Both the position numbers and the translations under genes were made by a program. Under the pieces are notes generated by a model. The model searched no databases and was not told the origin of the DNA. It saw nothing but the letters and a program-made list of their open reading frames with translations. A stretch of 6,162 nucleotides of DNA from Eubacteriales bacterium (lineage in GTDB: Bacteria > Bacillota_A > Clostridia > Lachnospirales > Lachnospiraceae), in NCBI GenBank assembly GCA_030527765.1, contig JAUNAE010000230.1, forward strand, positions 1-6,162. Direction: 5' to 3'. Shown here piece after piece: positions 4,981 through 6,162 of the stretch (position 1 is the stretch's first letter; each line of letters begins with the position of its first letter).

Positions 4981-6162
4981 ACCAACGGGGAATATGAGAA
5001 GAAAGAGTTCCCGAAGGCTGCTGTTAACCTGACGGTTATTACATTGATTGCAGGTCTGGCTCTCAGCAGTGTCTATATGGTAACAAAATCCAAAATTGAA
5101 GAGCAGAAACTTCTGGCGAATGCGGAGTCTTATTTTGCAGTACTTCCGGACGCAGATACCTTTGAAGCAAACGATGATTTCAATGCTGCCATCGAAGCAC
5201 TTGACGGCAGTACATATGATGCGAAGTTTGGAAGAACCTATGTGAACTCAGCTGTGACTGCAAAAGCAGCAGACGGATCCGATTGCGGTTATGTCATCAG
5301 TGTAACTTCCGCAGATGGTTTTGATGGAAATATTACGCTGTCTGTAGGATTAACTTCGGATGGAACTGTTACCGGCATTGCATTTACAGAACTGAACGAA
5401 ACTGCAGGTATGGGTATGAGAGCAGATGAAGAGGAATTCAAATCTCAGTTTAATGGAAAGAAAGCAGATGCCTTTGTTCTTAATAAACAGGGAAATTCTT
5501 CTGCAGACAACGAGATTGATTCTGTTTCCGGTGCATCTGTGACCTCCAGCGCTGTTGTAAACGCAGTGAATACAGCTCTTGCGTTTTACGCAGAGAATGT
5601 ACAGGAAGGAGGGGACAAAGAAATGAAGCAATATTCAGAACGAATTTATAACGGTATTATCAAAGAGAATCCGGCCTTGATTCTGATGCTTGGTATGTGC
5701 CCGACAATGGCAGTTACCACATCTGCAATCAACGGCCTTGGAATGGGACTTTCCACTCTTGCTGTACTTATTTTCTCAAACATGATTATTTCCGCTCTGA
5801 GAAATCTGATTCCGGATCAGGTTCGTCTGCCGGCATACATCGTCATTGTTGCATCCCTTGTAACAGTGGTAGATCTTCTGATGCAGGCGTATACTCCGGG
5901 AATCTACAGCCAGCTTGGAATTTATATTCCACTGATTGTTGTTAACTGTATTATCCTTGGACGTGCAGAGGCATATGCAAACAAAGTTGATCCGGATCTG
6001 GCATTCTTTGACGGTCTTGGAATGGGACTTGGTTTTACTATCGCCCTCGTCATCATCGGTCTTCTCCGTGAGTTCCTTGGAGCCGGAACCGCTTTTGGAA
6101 AAGCAGTTCTTCCATCCTCTGTAGAACCGATCGGTATCTTTGTTAAGGCGCCGGGAGCATTC
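4063..6162 (+). CDS. RnfD-RnfG-RnfE continuous reading frame, 3' end beyond the window
   Basis: From ATG 4063 the frame stays open for 700 codons to the last base of the window. It encodes three normally separate Rnf membrane subunits in order: RnfD (about residues 1-306), RnfG (about 307-520) and RnfE (from 521, incomplete). The start has AAGGGGG ending at 4054, 8 bases upstream, and lies 13 bases after rnfC. No ATG, GTG or TTG with a ribosome site occurs at the D/G join, so RnfD and RnfG appear truly fused. At the G/E join no stop occurs, but a strong ribosome site and an ATG (5623) remain, so RnfE may also be made alone. Codon frame was followed line by line from 4063 to 6162 and no stop was found. 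A D-G fusion is topologically sensible because the RnfD C terminus and RnfG N terminus both face the cytoplasm. A G-E fusion is awkward because RnfG ends outside and RnfE seems to begin inside. Alternatives are a lost stop or a sequence error at the G/E join. Confidence 0.85.
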   Translation, partial: MNKKLLNVSSSPHIRSSLTTGKVMLDVMLALLPAAVCGVVRYGLHAFLLIAVSMVTAMLTEFVFDYFAHKQNTVRDGSAAVTGLLLALSLSPSVPLYIPAVGSIFAILFVKCFFGGLGKNFMNPALAGRCFLLISFGSIMTSFPADAVSSSTPLAALKAGESIHLAALYSGNASGVIGGSAAALLIGGLLLWLMGGITLEIPVSCIIAFTLFMGLFGGQGFDPQFLLAHLCGGGLLMGAFFMATDPVTSPVTPKGHMVYGAAIGIIAAIFRVYGTAADSFSYAIIMSNLLVPFIDKLPIPRPLGYKTNGEYEKKEFPKAAVNLTVITLIAGLALSSVYMVTKSKIEEQKLLANAESYFAVLPDADTFEANDDFNAAIEALDGSTYDAKFGRTYVNSAVTAKAADGSDCGYVISVTSADGFDGNITLSVGLTSDGTVTGIAFTELNETAGMGMRADEEEFKSQFNGKKADAFVLNKQGNSSADNEIDSVSGASVTSSAVVNAVNTALAFYAENVQEGGDKEMKQYSERIYNGIIKENPALILMLGMCPTMAVTTSAINGLGMGLSTLAVLIFSNMIISALRNLIPDQVRLPAYIVIVASLVTVVDLLMQAYTPGIYSQLGIYIPLIVVNCIILGRAEAYANKVDPDLAFFDGLGMGLGFTIALVIIGLLREFLGAGTAFGKAVLPSSVEPIGIFVKAPGAF
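4981..5622 (+). other. rnfG: RnfG module (extracytoplasmic FMN subunit) of the fused frame
   Basis: Residues about 307-520 are an RnfG homologue (NqrC-like): a short cytoplasmic lead, one membrane helix (about 319-340, AAVNLTVITLIAGLALSSVY), a short charged stalk KSKIEEQK and an outward-facing FMN-binding domain. Family landmarks are GFDGNITLSVGLTSDGTVTGI (about 419-439), ETAGMGMRADEEEFKSQF (446-463) and the flavinylation motif DSVSGASVTS (486-495). The acceptor residue is Ser492 where Thr is commonest; Ser fits the looser flavin-transferase consensus. It lacks its own start codon: codons from 4981 to the helix contain no ATG, GTG or TTG until TTG 5044 inside the helix. In function it is the outward redox centre of Rnf and the most plausible donor to the FMN domain of the reductase encoded upstream. 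Confidence 0.9.
5606..5612 (+). promoter_or_regulatory. Internal Shine-Dalgarno for RnfE inside the open frame
   Basis: AAGGAGG at 5606-5612, with further Gs to 5614, is the best match to the anti-Shine-Dalgarno in the window and lies about 10 bases before ATG 5623. It is in the coding sequence at the tail of the RnfG module, encoding QEGGD. Its quality and position argue that RnfE is, or recently was, initiated independently. Confidence 0.75.
5623..6162 (+). CDS. rnfE: RnfE (RsxE) subunit from internal start, partial at 3' end
   Basis: Starting at ATG 5623 the sequence matches RnfE from its first residues (MKQYSERIYNGIIKENPALI), an integral membrane subunit homologous to NqrD. RnfE pairs with RnfA in inverted topology and the two hold an iron-sulfur centre in the membrane. 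The expected cysteines are present: LGMCP (frame residue 546, RnfE residue 26) and VNCIILGRAEAYA (frame residue 629, RnfE residue 109). DGLGMGLGFTIALVIIG and LREFLGAGTAFG are further family signatures. The 180 residues seen cover most of a protein of about 200-230; the end is outside the window. Positive charges (R/K before the first helix, R579/R588, R634/K641) predict a cytoplasmic N terminus. The same codons are also read through from RnfG, because no stop separates them, so this entry overlaps the fused frame and is an alternative or additional product. rnfA and rnfB would be expected downstream. Confidence 0.7.
   Translation, partial: MKQYSERIYNGIIKENPALILMLGMCPTMAVTTSAINGLGMGLSTLAVLIFSNMIISALRNLIPDQVRLPAYIVIVASLVTVVDLLMQAYTPGIYSQLGIYIPLIVVNCIILGRAEAYANKVDPDLAFFDGLGMGLGFTIALVIIGLLREFLGAGTAFGKAVLPSSVEPIGIFVKAPGAF

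Noticed and set aside
4994..5032. Separate start for RnfG at ATG 4994
   Set aside because: This ATG is out of frame with RnfG and reaches TGA at 5030-5032 after 12 residues, so it cannot provide an independent RnfG.

Overview
The window reads on the + strand only and holds one compact gene cluster: a 5'-cut tatC (1-568), a Tat-exported flavin reductase (652-2694), rnfC (2712-4049), and one reading frame (4063-6162, open at the window edge) that carries RnfD, RnfG and RnfE modules in succession. Gaps are 83, 17 and 13 bases. The three downstream starts have purine-rich Shine-Dalgarno sequences, so reductase, rnfC and rnfDGE look like one transcript, perhaps including tatC. No tRNA, rRNA, CRISPR array, insertion sequence or clear terminator was seen, and no stretch over 300 bases lacks a gene.

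The likely source is an anaerobic Bacillota, most plausibly a gut-type Clostridia (Lachnospiraceae-like). This is inferred from the middling GC by eye, strong AGGAGG/AGGGGG ribosome sites, the clostridial-type Rnf proteins and the FMN-plus-FAD reductase. It is not proven by any marker gene.

How the genes may work together: Rnf is a membrane complex that couples electron flow between ferredoxin and NAD to ion transport across the membrane, using covalent FMN on RnfG and RnfD. The reductase has a twin-arginine signal, a covalent-FMN domain of the same kind as RnfG's, and an FAD reductase domain. TatC is the export channel such a protein needs. The arrangement suggests that this Rnf passes electrons from ferredoxin or NADH to an extracytoplasmic reductase acting on an unidentified acceptor. 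Active-site motifs typical of fumarate reductase are replaced, so the substrate is probably not fumarate.

Three oddities stand out. First, RnfD, RnfG and RnfE share an unbroken frame of 700 codons, yet RnfE keeps its own strong ribosome site. Second, tatC has a one-base frameshift in a T run. Third, the reductase gene has no TTA, CTA or TCA codon over about 620 codons, which also creates a long but spurious antisense reading frame.
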